From: Bactericera cockerelli
Lineage: Eukaryota; Arthropoda; Insecta; Hemiptera; Triozidae
Assembly (NCBI GenBank): GCA_024516035.1
Contig: CM044959.1
Location: 24,252,933 to 24,316,932, forward strand
Direction of reading: 5' to 3'
Length of the DNA stretch: 64,000 bases
Shown here: piece after piece, positions 1 to 13,139 of the stretch
Layout: each line of letters begins with the position of its first letter
How positions within the stretch are numbered: the stretch's first letter is position 1
Made by a program: the position numbers and the translations under genes
Notes under the pieces: generated by a model
What the model was told of the DNA's origin: nothing
Database searches by the model: none
Seen by the model: the letters and a program-made list of their open reading frames with translations, nothing else

Positions 1-310
1 CTAGGACAGTAGCTCATCTGTAAGACATACCCCTTTGTAAAATCTAGATTTTTCGGCTTCTCACTATGAACTTCGCTCAACAAAAAATAAATACCTATTC
101 TATAAATATTCATTGATGCAAGAATGAATGAATGACTAATACAGACCTATCCTAATACGCCACTCGGCATGTCCTTAAATGGAAGCGCGCTGGTTTCCAA
201 GTTCTGGCTAGAGCGTCGCGTCATGAGAGTCTGAAAAGGATAGGTAGGTTACTGGGTTCTTCATCAGAGTCGACGCGTGCTTAATGGTAGCTATTAGTAA
301 TATTATATTG

Positions 311-475
311 GTGAAACCGACCTCAGTAGCTTGATCGATAAGGCGGCGGACTTGTAAAATGGAGGTCGGTGGTTCAAGTCCCGGTTCCAGCGTAGATTTA
401 GTAAAACGAGTTTGAGTAGTTCTGATATCACGAAAGTGATTAACACAAATATGATAACTTGAAGAAAAAAAATAT
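311..475 (+). repeat. tRNA-derived SINE-like element
   Basis: The head reads like a tRNA with an A-box region (ACCGACCTCAGTAGC...GATAAGGCG) and a B-box (GGTTCAAGTCC at about 371-381). It is followed by a unique body and an A-rich tail near 461-475. The first and last seven bases do not pair as an acceptor stem, so it is not a working tRNA gene. A head of the same type (ACCGACCTCAGTGGTTGGAG) lies at 55152, showing a dispersed family. The limits of the body are approximate. Confidence 0.55.
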
Positions 476-1130
476 TGGTGAGAGCTGAAATCCTGCATCG
501 AGATGTTGTATGAATATTTCTATAACAGGGACGAAATGTCGTTTCAAGTAGAATACCTACCTAGTTTGATTGATATGGTGGGAGGATCAAGTTGTCAACA
601 GAGAACAATAGGTTATTATGGTTTCAGCTAATGAGCAATCCTTCACTAGTCTGGAAACCTTTCCAATATGAAATCTAACAAAGCTCTGCCCACAAAGCCG
701 TATTTAAGATCTTGATTTGATTGTTTCCTGAAATTTTCATCACTTGTGAACAATGTGTATCTAATATTGTAGGTAAAGGTTATTTTCAAAATGATGTTAG
801 ATTTTGCATCAACACAACGGCCGCCGCTACTCCCCATCTCTTCAAGGGGGGGAGCAGACGACCTTGCCGGGAACTTATCACAACTAAGCTAGAGTACCAG
901 ATGACTTATATGGTATTGTTGGTTCCGAGAAACTCTACGTCTTAGCACAGCGCGAGGTGGTCCACTAGTTTCGAGCTAAACCAATTTTGGGTGGGTGTCA
1001 ACAGGACGGGTTTACAACTTTGGTCTGTGAGACTGGCGAGCTTGTTAAAATTGGATCATGAATAAATATTGATTAATGTGGACGTGCCAGAAAGCCAGAT
1101 GGCGTAACAAGATGACGTTTTGCATGGGTT
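476..1130. other. no gene recognised
   Basis: AT-rich sequence with only short random open frames. No splice-bounded coding segment or RNA gene was recognised. Confidence 0.5.
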
Positions 1131-1433
1131 AGAGGTCAGACTTGTGAAAGACTGAAAGATCACAATAAAATTGTGTAAGACTGAAAGATCACACTTGTGT
1201 AAGACTGAAAGATCACACTTGTGTAAGACTGAAAGGTCTTGTGTAAACTGAGAGGTCAGACTTGTATAAGACTGATAGGTCAGACTTGTGAAAGACTGAC
1301 AGGTCAGACTTGTGAAAGACTAACAGGTCAGACTTGTGAAAGACTGACAGGTCAGACTTGTGATTTACTGAAAGATCACACTTATGTAACACTGAGAGGT
1401 CAAGAGGTCAGACTTCTGAAAAACTGAAAGGTC
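1131..1433. repeat. 24-bp minisatellite
   Basis: About twelve degenerate tandem copies of a 24-bp unit of the form AGGTCAGACTTGTGAAAGAC plus four bases. Early copies differ (AAGATCACAC...), and the centre is the most regular (about 1255-1370). Because the period is a multiple of three, one frame reads as an eight-residue repeat (GQTCERLT), which is a by-product and not a gene. Confidence 0.85.
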
Positions 1434-2049
1434 GATTTCTCATCGCATCTTTGACTTTTTATGGCGACAAAATGCATACACATAATAACTATGTTTGGCG
1501 TTACACATAAATATAAGCAGTAAGCACTGTAGCTCCTCGGAGGCGTTCTCCCGGAAAGACAATTTTGCTTGAATACGAAATAATAACGACCAAAATATGA
1601 CTCATATCAGTTTACATCACATTGTTCTCTGCACACATCAAACAAATAGCAACCACGCTTTTCCATAGCACCATTAACACTTGATGAAATCCCACTCGTG
1701 TCTTTCCTTAGGTTGCACCAATCTATTTTGTCCAAACTTACGTAAAGTTTAATATAAAGACGCAACCATGACAAAGTATGAAATCGTAGGCGATCCAGCA
1801 CCCAGTGATGACTAACTATAACTGAGGTTACTGAGAATTCTAATGAGTAACAGATGTCAGTACCATAGAATATAACCTATTTCAGCTTACTGTTAGTTCT
1901 TCATGTAAACCCAAATTAAGTATCACAATAAAAACTATGGTATATGCTTGAGTGTGGTTTGAATCTTCTAACTTGTCAAACTCTTAATTTCCACAAGGAA
2001 TCTTCTAACTTTTCATTCCACTAGGCAATCACTACTTGTGTATTGGATT
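1434..2049. other. no gene recognised
   Basis: AT-rich sequence without recognisable coding, RNA or repeat structure beyond short simple runs. Confidence 0.5.
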
Positions 2050-2290
2050 ACATTTTTTTTTTTTTTTTGGTTTAACGTCGCTTTCAACTGCATTGGTCAT
2101 ATCACGACGGGGGTGTTACCCTCCATTCGCAGGAAACTCACAAACCTGCTACCCACATTAACCTCACCCAGCCTGGGTTGGGCCGGAATGCCAGCATCAC
2201 GAAGTCTTCACCTCGCTGGACGTTGCTTAACTTCGGTGATCCAACGAGAACCGGTGCATTCAACGCGCCATCGACGCTGGCTTGGATTAC
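2050..2290 (-). repeat. SINE-like dispersed repeat with poly(T) edge
   Basis: A T-run (2051-2068) is followed by GGTTTAACGTCGCTTTCAAC and TCATATCACGACGGGG, then CCTCACCCAGCCTGGGT. The same string occurs in the opposite orientation at about 13146-13255, so this is a dispersed family. The T-run is read as the A-tail of a minus-strand copy. I cannot assign the family name. Confidence 0.6.
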
Positions 2291-2402
2291 ATTGTCAGGA
2301 GGATTGGCATAGTTTTGGCAGCATCAAAAGTAATGGTCAATAATAGAATCATACGAATAAAATTATCTTGTGAAATTCAAGGCACAGAGAAGAACAGTAT
2401 TA

Positions 2403-2712
2403 CTTTTTTTTTTTTAAAGATGAGTGTTTCACAACCGTTTCTATTTCGTAGCCATGAAACAGGAGCTAACTGTAGACGCTTGTGGTCTGTGTTGTAGCCT
2501 GCCCATCCCGTAGTATGCCTCCCCTCTGATGGGCGAGAAGTGACATAATACTTCTCAATTAGGTGCTGGGTCAACACGACCGCACCGGAAAGTCTCCCTT
2601 ACAAACAATTGTAATCAAATTAAGAATACAAATTTTGTCGGCACGGAGGATCGAACTCGGGACCTTCCGCATGGCAAGCGAGTGCTTAACCACTGAGCTA
2701 ATCGCGCGCTTA
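2403..2712 (-). repeat. tRNA-derived SINE, minus strand
   Basis: On the minus strand the head at about 2642-2712 has an A-box (TTAGCTCAGTGG) and a B-box (GAGTTCGATCC) in tRNA order. A body of roughly 230 bp follows and ends at a T-run on the plus strand (2403-2416), equivalent to a poly(A) tail. No acceptor-stem pairing is seen. The head lies about 75 bp upstream of the splice acceptor of the Ig exon at 2788, so the SINE sits inside that intron. Target duplications were not resolved. Confidence 0.65.
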
Positions 2713-2787
2713 TCTAATATTCATAGGAATTCAGGAATGTTCAGGCAAGTATTCAAAATTAACCTTTTCTTCCTCGTCTGTCTCTAG

Positions 2788-2988
2788 GAAGCCCGGCCCC
2801 AAAGTGTGTCTGGATCAAGGACAACCAACAGGTCTGGCCCCAGGCAGGCAAAACCACCATCACCACCGACGCCACCAAGTCTAGACTCGTCATCCACAAG
2901 GCCACCTTCCAGGACAGCGGGAACTACAAGCTGGAGATCTCCAACATCAAAGGCTCTGCCTGGACCTCCGCCGAGCTCAAGGTCAAAT
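2788..2988 (+). CDS. Ig-like (I-set) domain exon of a titin/twitchin-type muscle protein
   Basis: One internal exon of 201 bp. A pyrimidine-rich acceptor (TCTGTCTCTAG) precedes it and a strong donor (GTAAGT) follows it. It is phase 1 on both sides, the usual arrangement for Ig-domain modules. The first codon is completed by the previous exon. The translation starts around SPAPKCVWIKDN, contains the conserved DSGNYKLEI motif (Asp-x-Gly-x-Tyr of the F strand), and ends AELKVK, the closing strand of an I-set domain. The first Trp (WIKD) is the core Trp of strand C. Such domains build titin-family giant sarcomere proteins (twitchin/projectin, Sallimus, obscurin/Unc-89); which of these cannot be decided from one exon. 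The exon is richer in G and C than its surroundings, as expected for real coding DNA. No other exon of this gene was recognised in the window. Confidence 0.85.
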
Positions 2989-3151
2989 GTAAGTCAATTC
3001 CAATGGATAGATAGGTCACAATAGATCTAATTAGGTCGCAGTGTTAATTGTAAGGGTTTCACTGAAAACCCTGCAACCAGGTCAGATAATAATGGATAGA
3101 TAAGTACCTATGTAGTAGGTATAGTGTAAAACCCTACTCTTCACATGGCTC

Positions 3152-3395
3152 TAAAAGCAGCACTGGGCCAAATGCGGGTATAGCTGATTTTTGGGTTTTC
3201 ACCGAATGTAGGGTGAATGACCTACCGACTGACTATAAGTCCACCTCATAAACGATCGAGAAGTATTATTGTCTAAAAGCAGCACTGAGCCAAATGCGGC
3301 TATAGCTGCTTTTTGGGTTTTCTTCGAATGTAGGGTGAATGACCTACCGACTGACCATAAGTCCACCTCATAAACGATCGAGAAGTATTATTGTT
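3152..3395. repeat. tandem duplication of a 122-bp unit
   Basis: Two near-identical head-to-tail copies beginning CTAAAAGCAGCACTG at 3151 and 3273 and ending ATCGAGAAGTATTATTGT. Differences are few, which suggests a recent duplication. Confidence 0.85.
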
Positions 3396-6245
3396 AATGC
3401 GTTTAAGAAGAAAGAACAATATATTCATTTACAGCTTATTGGACATAAGGTTTGAAATTATTTGAGCTTTCTCAACTATTTTTGACATTATAGGTACCTA
3501 ACATATATATATTCTCAAACCTTCAGTGTATTACAGGTATTGCCTTGCTCATATAATTTGTTTAGTGATATCTGTCCAAATCTGAAATAAACTTTGGCTG
3601 TATGGAATGGCCTAACAATGCCAAAAAAATAAATAGTGATATCATACACCACTTTCTTTTGTTACAGAAGTGCCATGATCCTGTTACCTCATTATTTATA
3701 ACTATGTATGTGTATCCACGAGCTTACTAACTGCATCAGAACTGTTCCGGACCAGGGAATTTGATCTTCAAGATTCTCTGCAGAGCAGCTGATCTGTGTG
3801 CAGATGAAATTGCGTCTACTGCAGAATACTCATGTGAATATATCCTATTTTATACAACAATAATTCATGTAGTAAAAAAAGACTGCATCATCTTTATTCA
3901 AAGGGCGCGAAAGGAAAGAGAGCATGTTCAACATTATGGACTTTTACATAATGCAATACAATACAGGAATATGCAATATCTAAACATTACAATACATGAT
4001 GTAGCTTGTGTTCATTATCCATAGGTAAACATACGCTCCCACCTACCCGTCTAAATTCCTGTTCCTTACCCATCATATATTTTTCTGATTCAATAATAAA
4101 TACCGTATCAGGTAGAGGCGGAAGACTTCAAAGAGAAATATACAAGTTTTCCGCTAAAGTTTTCAATTTCAAAAGAGAGGGAAAAACAAAAACGAAGTTT
4201 CTATGTTCTTTTCCACCATCTCGTATTTTCATAAAATATTTTACTTGTTCTGCAGCAATATAGTGGGTGATTAAACGGCATGTACCTTTGATGATTAAAT
4301 GACATGGGCGACTATACTTTAACTAGGTAGGTAGTTAAAGTACAGACACCTGGTACTTTAACTACAGTCGGTACATATTTAGGAAAGTTCCTTACTGAAT
4401 ATTAATGTACATTAGTTAGTTATTATTATTGTACCCCTAATGGAGTGCAGACACATAAGTACATAAACTTTTTTGAAAGACAAACGATATAAATTTATAA
4501 TAAATTATTATTATTATTATAATTAGGTGAGTGTCCATTATTATTTTGTTCAATGCATTTAACATTAGAAGAGACTTTACAGATAAATGATGAAATTTCA
4601 TAACACAAAGGAACGCACTACCCTGTTTATTTTTTCAGAAACATAATATCAATGGTATTTTCTAAATTTATTTACACAGAGAAAATTTCTAGTTATTCGA
4701 TTATTTAAATTGCGCTTACAACAACAGGAAGAAAATTAGATCACTTTGAAAACTTTCATACATTTCGTAGGTAATTCGTTAGTTTACAATTGTTCAAGTA
4801 GGTTATACATTACCTATTCATAAGGCATATTATACAAAACTTACCCTTTTTATTCGATCATACATGAAATAATTTATAAAACTTGTTCTTTGTTAAGTTT
4901 TCATTGTCATTTGCAAGTAGTATTTTTCTGTCTCATGTTTCTAATAATTTTTTGCTTCATTAAAGCTTTTTGACTGTTGGATATATTTTTTAGAATATTT
5001 ATTTGTTTATAATTTATTGAATTTTTAAAATGATAATATTTAAAGAAAAATAAAAAAATAAAGGTCCAAATTATTTATAAAGTACATAATTTATTTTAAT
5101 TTTACTTACAACAGTTTTCAGGAAGTTTTCTCTCATGACATGTTGAAATATCTTACCTGTGAACAAGTGAAAAATTCAAGAATTAGTACTTTCCATGAAG
5201 AGTAAGTAACATTATACCAGAGAAGAATCTTAATAAGGAATAATCGGTAATTAATTTCTTACTTAATTTATTTTTTATGTTTATATATCCATTTAATTAA
5301 AGCAATAAATACCTAAAGGTAATTAAAATTGCCATTCTAGATGAAACTATTTTAACATGCAAGAGAAGTCGAGCACAGGAGATTTCTTATTTTCTTAAGT
5401 CGAGGATACCAGCAATAAAAATTGAAATTTTATCAGCAAAGATGGAAAGAGTGTATCCGGAACAGCAAGAAATTATAAAATGGGTCATATTTTATCACAA
5501 GAAAAAAAAATAGTTCTACTGCAAGTATCTGCTACTCGTACCTTTTAACTAAAAACGTCATAAACAAATTATAAAATTCTAATTATAAACATGATGGTAC
5601 TATTTATACAGTAAGAGATATGAAAGCATAGAGTATAAAACAAAGGCTAGCTCGGTTATTTTTTCTCTTTGGAGAAAAATAAATAACAAGGACAAAGATA
5701 CGCAATCTTGCACCAATACCAAGCAACATTATTAATGATGACAGAGCTTTCAGAGGAAAGAGCGCGGGAGTAGCAATTATTTAATGGTAAGACTAACAAC
5801 ACAAAGGTCGTATAAAAATAATAGAGAAAGATGCAGTTCTCTTTGTTTAGTTTAGACTAGAAACAGAGACAACAGAATGGAGAGTTCAGGAAAAACAACA
5901 AGATGATGAAGGAGAAACCACGACAGAAAAACAAAAAAGGGAACTGATCTCAGCAGATTTCAGCACTTCATAATAGCTAAAATATTGATAGTAAATTTAT
6001 ATATCTAATACATATTATTGATGAAATTTTCATTGCAGTTTCAAACAACTGAATCGATGATAAAACCGAAAAACTCATCGAGGTCGGAAAATAAAATTGT
6101 TTTCAAATCGTAGCAATTCTTCTTCTTCTTTCATTTTCCCAAACATAATTCTTCCTCATGGTTGAGGTTGTCTAGTTCTGGAACTTCTAATCCCACATTC
6201 TATCACTGGCTGGATACCCTTCCTAACACCAACCCTGTTAAGGGC
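3396..6245. other. AT-rich stretch without recognised gene
   Basis: Low-complexity, AT-rich sequence with many stops in all frames. Open frames at 3761-4263 lack codon-like composition or family resemblance. Nothing else was recognised. Confidence 0.55.
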
Positions 6246-6563
6246 GCCAATGATTTGTGTTTATGTCTTTTGGCCTGTACTACAGGTAGGTACCGGTCGC
6301 CAATGATTTGTGTTGTTGTCTTTTGGCCTGTACTACAGGTAGGTACCGGTCGCCAATGATTTGCGTTTGTGTCTTTTGGCCTGTACTACAGGTAGGTACC
6401 AGTCGCCAATGATTTGCGTTTGTGTCTTTTGGCCTGTACTACAGGTAGGTACCGGTCGCCAATGATTTGTGTTTGTGTCTTTTGGCCTGTACTACAGGTA
6501 GGTACCGGTCGCCAATGATTTGCGTTTGTGTCTTTTGGCCTATACTACAGGTAGGTACCATAT
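6246..6563. repeat. 53-bp minisatellite, 6 copies
   Basis: Units start GCCAATGATTTG at 6246, 6299, 6352, 6405, 6458 and 6511. Each holds TCTTTTGGCCTGTACTACAG followed by GTAGGTACC. The period is exactly 53 bp throughout, and copies differ by only a few substitutions. Confidence 0.92.
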
Positions 6564-9315
6564 CTGAGTACTTACGAGCATTCTGTCCAAAATACATGGC
6601 AGACATTCTAAATAATGTGAATTGTTATATCTCAACGAGTTTTATATCTGTAATTGTTATTGTTATATCTCAATATAGATATCCCTTAAGGTCGGTGATT
6701 TTCTTATTCAATATTAATTTCTGAACTTCTCCTCCAAGAAATTTGTTAATTTCTATTAGGAAATGTCAGTGTCAGCAAGACCAGGTTTTTATAGTACAAG
6801 ACACTGTCTGTCTGCACCGCTGTAATGTTAATGTTGTACAAGAAGACTAGGAAACTTCCTGAATCCATAATAATCCTTCCTCAAAGTCATCTATAATGCA
6901 ACTTGAAAATAAAGCAAGAAGAAGAAGTAACGATTTAAAGTTCTGCTGGCTGGAGGTGATAAATGTGTGAAAAATAAAATGAAATTAGCTTCAACTGTTT
7001 CAGCGTGGGGTATCCGGGGGGGAGAGACGTATTACTCATGATTTTCACGTACTCAAAGTGAAGGAAAGAAAAGTTCGACTGGAAAAACTGTAAATGAGTC
7101 TGGAGCTCTTCCTCTCAACGAAAACTTTGTTCGCCAACACTTTCAGTTGGATGATACTACTTATCTAATTTGCTTCGGTTTGGTTATGGTTTCCGTGTTT
7201 ATCCAAACAGTGGCCTCCCCCGAAGAGTTAGCAGAAACGGGGAGGGCTTACGATGCCCAGTCCAGTCTAATCAACCTGGAACTCAACAATCATCAACTTT
7301 TTCTTCAAATTGAAAATTTCAACTCGGGGGTTGGGGGATAAAAAATAACACCTGTCTAAATTGGGGAGTTTCAGCGGGTAAGATTTTGAAAAGGATTTTT
7401 GCATCTGATTTTTACTTCTTTCTTATCAACAGGTGAAAGTATGGCATGGCCAGTATTGACTAGTATTTCAGGTTTCAGTAGTGCACATATTTCTGCAGAA
7501 GTATAATTTAGATTCCGTACATAAAAGCTTAACCAAACATGGATACTCAACTTCAACATTTTCAGTCAATTTTATCTAGTTGGTTCACATTTTCAATCAC
7601 TCTTACACTTCACATTTTTTAGATAGGTATGAAAGGAAAAGAATTCGTTTTATTCTTTTCGTTTTATTCAGGCAAGTACGGGTTACAGAAAGAAAGAAAT
7701 TCAAAACAAAACACACACTCAGAGGAAATTCCAGAAAACAAAAATACATTTTCGAGAAGATATATTATGTGCCTCCTGATACCCCTCATCTGAAGAAGAT
7801 GGAGGCTGAGATGGAAGAACTGCGAGAATGATGGAAGATCCCAAAATATTTTCAAATTCTCATCCATCACTTAAAAGACTGTTTGTAGAGAAGAGAAAGG
7901 AGAATGAATGAGAGAGACGAAGAAAGTAGAAAAGGGAAGAGAGTCTTTCCTTTGCTCAAATTATCCAGTTCATTTCTTTCTAATGACCTATCTCCTATGT
8001 ATTTAGTTATTTCCTATACTGGGTTAGCAGAGTATCTCTGACTTCTGAACTCACTACCATCTATCATTTCAATTCTTACAGTTAGAAATGAATATACAGA
8101 ATTCTTCTACAGAAACGAGAGCGAATACTCCGATGTTTGCAGATAATGCAGAAGATTTCACTATCTAATACCAGTACACCAGTAGATCTGACACAATACA
8201 AAGGAACTAAATAACTCATACTGCTTCCTATGATGACCAACCTCGGAACTGAGAAAAGTTTATGATTGTCACTCTCAAGCTTCCATAAGCCTTTGTGTCA
8301 TTCTCCATTTCCAAATGTTCTGAAAAATAAATTTGAACTTCCTTGCCTATAATAATGATATCAAAACGTAATCAACCGAAACCTGACAGTATTAAGCAGA
8401 ATCAATAATTAATTGGACCCCAGATGGTACAGACTTTTTAAGCCGAACTCAGAAAGGGACATAAGCCGTAATAGAGCTTCATTTCGAAGAAATTCTATTA
8501 AGGAGAGATAGAGGAGGTGGGAGAGAACGTAAGGAAAAGATAGGACAGATATAAAAAAGAGATACAAAGAGTATAAACTAGGAAAGATTAAAACGGGAGA
8601 TGGGCGGAAAGTTAAATTAGGAGAAGAAAAGAGATGGTTAGCAAGGAGGTAACGGGTAGGAGACGCGGTTAACAAGGAGGTAGTGCGGTAGGTGAGTGGT
8701 AGTAGAAGGTAGAATGAGGTGAAAGAGAATGAAAATAATTAGTTTTAAATATTTAAAGCTAACTTAATCCCCTGTGATTGCAAAGCAGCTTCTGTGTTGA
8801 AAATTTTCCGAATACTTTCTCCTCCTCGTTCACATGAATTTTACAGGAGGTTTCGTCGGTGGGATGGAGGGGGGCTGATGAGGAACATTAAATAGTCATG
8901 GCCACCAGGAGGGGGTGGGGGGGGTGGAGGTGATTAGGATGAGGACCAGCTGAGAGGAAGGATCAGACACATTAGAGGATACAGAGCACATTAGACTTTT
9001 ATATTATTGGGAGAGTTTGTTCCTCAGAGAGGTGCCATTTTTGTTAGGTTGACCATTTCACCTGGACACCAATTTCAGTATTTCTATAATATAGTGGAAC
9101 CTGGATATACAGGACTTGTGTAAGAAAGAAACCTGGGTAACTGGAAAGAAACTCGTAATACTTATAGACTTACTTAGAGCTTTCCTGCTATATTTTTTTA
9201 ACGGAGGAAACCTGTGTTAGCAGGAAAATTATGCCAGTTCCATGCGTTCCTGTTTAGTTTATACATGTTCGACTGTATTATGATATAAATTTTATGTATA
9301 AATGTATTATGTATA
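6564..9315. other. no gene recognised
   Basis: AT-rich with a purine-rich patch (about 8440-8960) and short G-runs near 8915. The short frame at 7147-7341 has a hydrophobic start but no ATG in frame and no recognised family. No splice-bounded exon was identified. Confidence 0.5.
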
Positions 9316-9326
9316 AATTTTATAAT

Positions 9327-10568
9327 TTTTTTTTATTTTATTTATCGTATGGATTTTTATATTTCAACAAAATTGTACATGGTAGGTATACATAAGAAAA
9401 TGATGACAGTAAAAACAGTATTTGAAATAACTTGAAATGACAAAAGCAAATTGAAAAAAAAAACAATGAAATAAATTGATAAAATTACAGCTGGATCCTA
9501 AAAAGGGTATTGGCCGTTTTATGTAAAGTCTATTACAAGTCTAGATTGGTAAGCCAAGATTTGGCCTCGTCAGTTAGGGATTTTAAGTCTTCTATTTGTC
9601 CTTTGAATGACAGTATTGGACAGTCTCTAAGAATATGGTCCATTGTTTGACTTGGGTGACCACACTCACATATCTCATCCTCTGATAACCCCCATTTGAG
9701 TAAGCATGATTTACATCGTCCATGTTTGGAACGAAGGCGGTTTAAGTTGCATAATAATTTTCGCGGAAGAGAAAATTCTACATTATTGAAAGTTGAAGCG
9801 GTGAAATCAAAAATAGGGGATCCTTGCTGACTTTGAGACCACTGCTGACGCCAGTCATCATCAACATCAAAGTCACGATCATGTAGCTTCTCTCCAAGTA
9901 ATAGTGTAGGTTTTCTTGATTTTAGTCTGCTTTGAGGGTGTGAATTTAAATCTTGGTGGAGAGGGATACGAGGGTTATCTTTTACTTTCTTGTACAATTT
10001 CAGAAGATGTTGTTTTCGGCGCAGGTCGGGTGGAGCAATATGGCTGAGGGCAGGCAGGTAACCATTCTGAAGGAGTAGTACGTACAGTACCAGATATGAG
10101 GCGCATAGCAGAGTTTAGCTGGACATCGACTTTCTGAGTATGGTGGCTTTGGAGCCAGACAGGAGCAGCATACTCGGCAGTAGAATAAACAAGAGATAAG
10201 GCTGATGTACGTAGGCAACTTGCGCTAGCTCCCCAAGATGTGTTGGTCAGTTTTTGTATTATATTGTTACGAGTCTGTACCTTCAGAGCTGTATTGGAAA
10301 GATGTTTTTTGTATGTCAAAGATCTATCCAAAATAACACCTAGATATTTCGGATTAAAACTGTGTTTCAGTTGGTAGTCTCCAACAAATATGTTCAGTTT
10401 CCTCTCAGCTTCTCGATTGTTTAGGTGGTAGCAACAAACTTTTGTTTTTGATGGGCTGGGTTGTAATCTCCATTTCTTTAGATATCTAAACAAAGTCTCT
10501 AAATCCGTTTCCAAATCTGTTTCAATGGAAAGCCAACTTTTACCTTGTACAGCATATGTCATGTTTAT
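9327..10568 (-). mobile_element. 5'-truncated jockey-like LINE
   Basis: The minus-strand element begins immediately after where the reverse-transcriptase active site (the xADD box) would be and runs to a 3' UTR and A-rich tail (T-run on the plus strand near 9326-9345). The 11-bp string AATTTTATAAT flanks both ends (9316-9326 and 10569-10579), as a target-site duplication would. The string is AT-rich, so the match could be chance. 5' truncation with a 3' tail is the usual product of target-primed reverse transcription. Confidence 0.65.
9533..10562 (-). pseudogene. jockey-like reverse transcriptase, C-terminal relic
   Basis: Two overlapping minus-strand frames encode the part of a non-LTR reverse transcriptase that lies after the catalytic Asp-Asp. 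They show KPSxTK-like thumb sequence (QPSPSKTKVCCYHL), the KYLGVILD motif, a connection region (AEYAAPVWL), and a C-terminal Cys/His cluster (CECGHPSQTMDHILRDCP). This order matches jockey/CR1-group ORF2 proteins. One frameshift near 10050-10058 separates the frames (10562-9975 and 9997-9533). The endonuclease, fingers and palm are missing, so no active protein can be made. Confidence 0.8.
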
Positions 10569-10579
10569 AATTTTATAAT

Positions 10580-13055
10580 CATTTCATTTTATAGTTCAAT
10601 AATTCAACAATAAAATTTAAACTGGTCATGGGTAGGTAAGTACTAATATTCTAGTAATGGTAAGTAAAAGAATATATGGAGCTCTGAAAATGAAAGAAAA
10701 TAATCGCTTAGTATTTTAGGATGTATTTTATTTTTTTATTAGAATAATGGAAAATAATAGGTTGATTTATTGTAATTACATACACAACTTCATATTTTCT
10801 TTTCTTAAACTTCTCTTTCGTCCAACAAAAATAACAATTTACACTGCCCTCCCCTATGAGGACTAAAGAATACGCTTATTCCAGTTGTTTTGTGCCAAAT
10901 TATGTGGACAAAGTCTCTAAATAATAAGGGAAAATTGAGGAATCTCTGTTTGGGTCGAATCCCTCTTTCAGGTACCTTTTCTTTTACTAGTACGAAGTAA
11001 AAGTGACGAGAGAAGTGAGATGGGATTCCTACGTATGGATCCTGGTCTATGCACAAATAAACACAGATACTTACGCAATAATAATAAAATGGTCTCATCA
11101 TTCTCGGCCAGGATACGTTCACATCATTTTTGTCACGTCACGATGCACGCACACAATAACAAAAACATAAATTTGAAATTTTAATTATATTCATTTTAAA
11201 TATTGAAACAAGTTTCCCTGCTCAAATGCAAATTAGGACTTAAAAATGGCAGAGCGGTTACCCCAACGCAGCCATAAAAAAAGCCCGGGTTTACCCATGT
11301 GGGATCCGCAAGATACCTCACCCAGCCTCCGGTGTATTATGCCATCAATCAAAAATGTATTATGCTCCCCACAGTGGGATGGGAGGGAGAGAAATGGGAA
11401 GCAGGCAGAGAACGGAGTGAAGAGAGAAAAGAATTTTGGGGAAGGAGGAAAAATTCGAGCACTTTATTTTTATTTGTATCAATAAAATTCAGATTTGCTG
11501 CTGCTATACATAGGTTGCTTGCTCTACAATCTATGTATACAGACCCACACGCTCGTGGGTAGAGTGCGTGGTGTAATAAAAGTGGTAATGCATACATTAT
11601 TAGAACCCACATACATAGGAAGCACCAGCTAAGTACTATGAATGATCAATATGAACAATATTGAGCATGATCGCAAACACTAGCATTTCCTATGAATGGA
11701 TGATGAAAATGCTGCTGAGGTTTCTGAAAATTGACTATACAAGGGTGAAAAAAACAGATTATAAAAAGGCTCCGATAAAAATAAATAAATAAATTACATA
11801 ATTTAATTAAATAAATTAAACCTATAGCATATGGATGTGTTTCTTTCTTCTATTTTCTAATGAATTTAATGCAAGTGATTATTAGTATGATTACGAATGA
11901 GGAAAGCATGCAATTTAAAATGAGACTAAAAGATGTAGATAGGTATAGTAAATTATTGGATAGCTCCTAAAAAGGTAAATGTATTTTTTTGTATTACCGT
12001 CGTTATACCTATTTTTATGATAATTATTATTATGATGTATTTTCTAATAAAAACTGCGAAAATTTGCTCTAATAATATCATGTATCATCTTTTTTTACTA
12101 GACTTTGGTCATATTGTTTGTTTTACGGAAAAATATGGTTAGCCAACTCATACCTTAAAAAAGCAATATGAAAAAATATGGGCATTGCTCCTGATTTTTC
12201 TCTTCTTTTTTTATACGTCCCTCGACGGGATTTTTTAATTAATTTATCTAGTCGTGTACATTTACCCCTTTTTTGACCACTGGTCTGCTCGTCCTGTAGA
12301 AATATAACGGAACAGGAATGGTTTCAACTTCAACCCTTTTTTGGAATTTAGGTAGGGAGTTCCCATTCGTGCCATATTGATGTTTCAATTTTGAAATTAA
12401 ATAAAAATTGCTGATATGAAAATGACAAAAGAGCGCTAGAGGATTGCGTATCGGTTTTTTATCTGTCTTTAAAATCCTGTAGGTGAAAAGTGGAACAAAT
12501 GTGTCTAGATAATTAGGTATGTACAAAGAAATGTAACCTACAGGTAGGATAAAAGATTTTTTACCAAGTATAATGCCATGATAGTCCATGTGTGGTTCAG
12601 CACGACAAGCAGCATTGCGTTTGAAATAATGTGGGGTTGTGAAGCGAGCCAGATGGTATATTTACTTCCTCTTATATAACTACTGGTCAAACTATAAAGA
12701 CAGCAATAGAAAGAAGGAGAATGTATAAACTAATAGGTATCCCGCTATACCAAACCTGGTACCCACCACAAACCCACACAAAGGCTGAGAATTAAAACAG
12801 ATTCAGTTGTATGCAGTATTGCATATATTTGTGTTTAGAGAGAAATAATAGGAGCTCATAAAAAATATAATGAATTCAAACGTCTTCAAAAATTTTTTTA
12901 AGGGCTCATCTTCATATATAAATAGTAAAACCAATTGATATTTAGCTTCATGTAAAGGGTAAACACTTTCTTCGGGTTTCTACTTGAAGCATTTCCTAAT
13001 AGCACCCTATACAGTATTCGACTCTTATAACTTGATTATTTTATGGCATTAATTA
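10580..13055. other. no gene recognised
   Basis: AT-rich sequence. Open frames at 10805-11122, 11246-11612 and 12248-12589 have no family I recognise and no convincing splice context. Apart from short A/T runs nothing structured was seen. Confidence 0.5.
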
Positions 13056-13139
13056 GGGAAAATTTATGCCTAGGATTCGAACTAGCGTATCCTGGCACCA
13101 ACCCCATTGTAAAACCATCGTGGTGCAACATCTGCATAT

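Noticed and set aside
7147..7341. Short frame with a hydrophobic N-terminus, possibly a secreted peptide
   Set aside because: There is no ATG in frame at the start (it would begin at TTG), no family resemblance and no clear splice structure.
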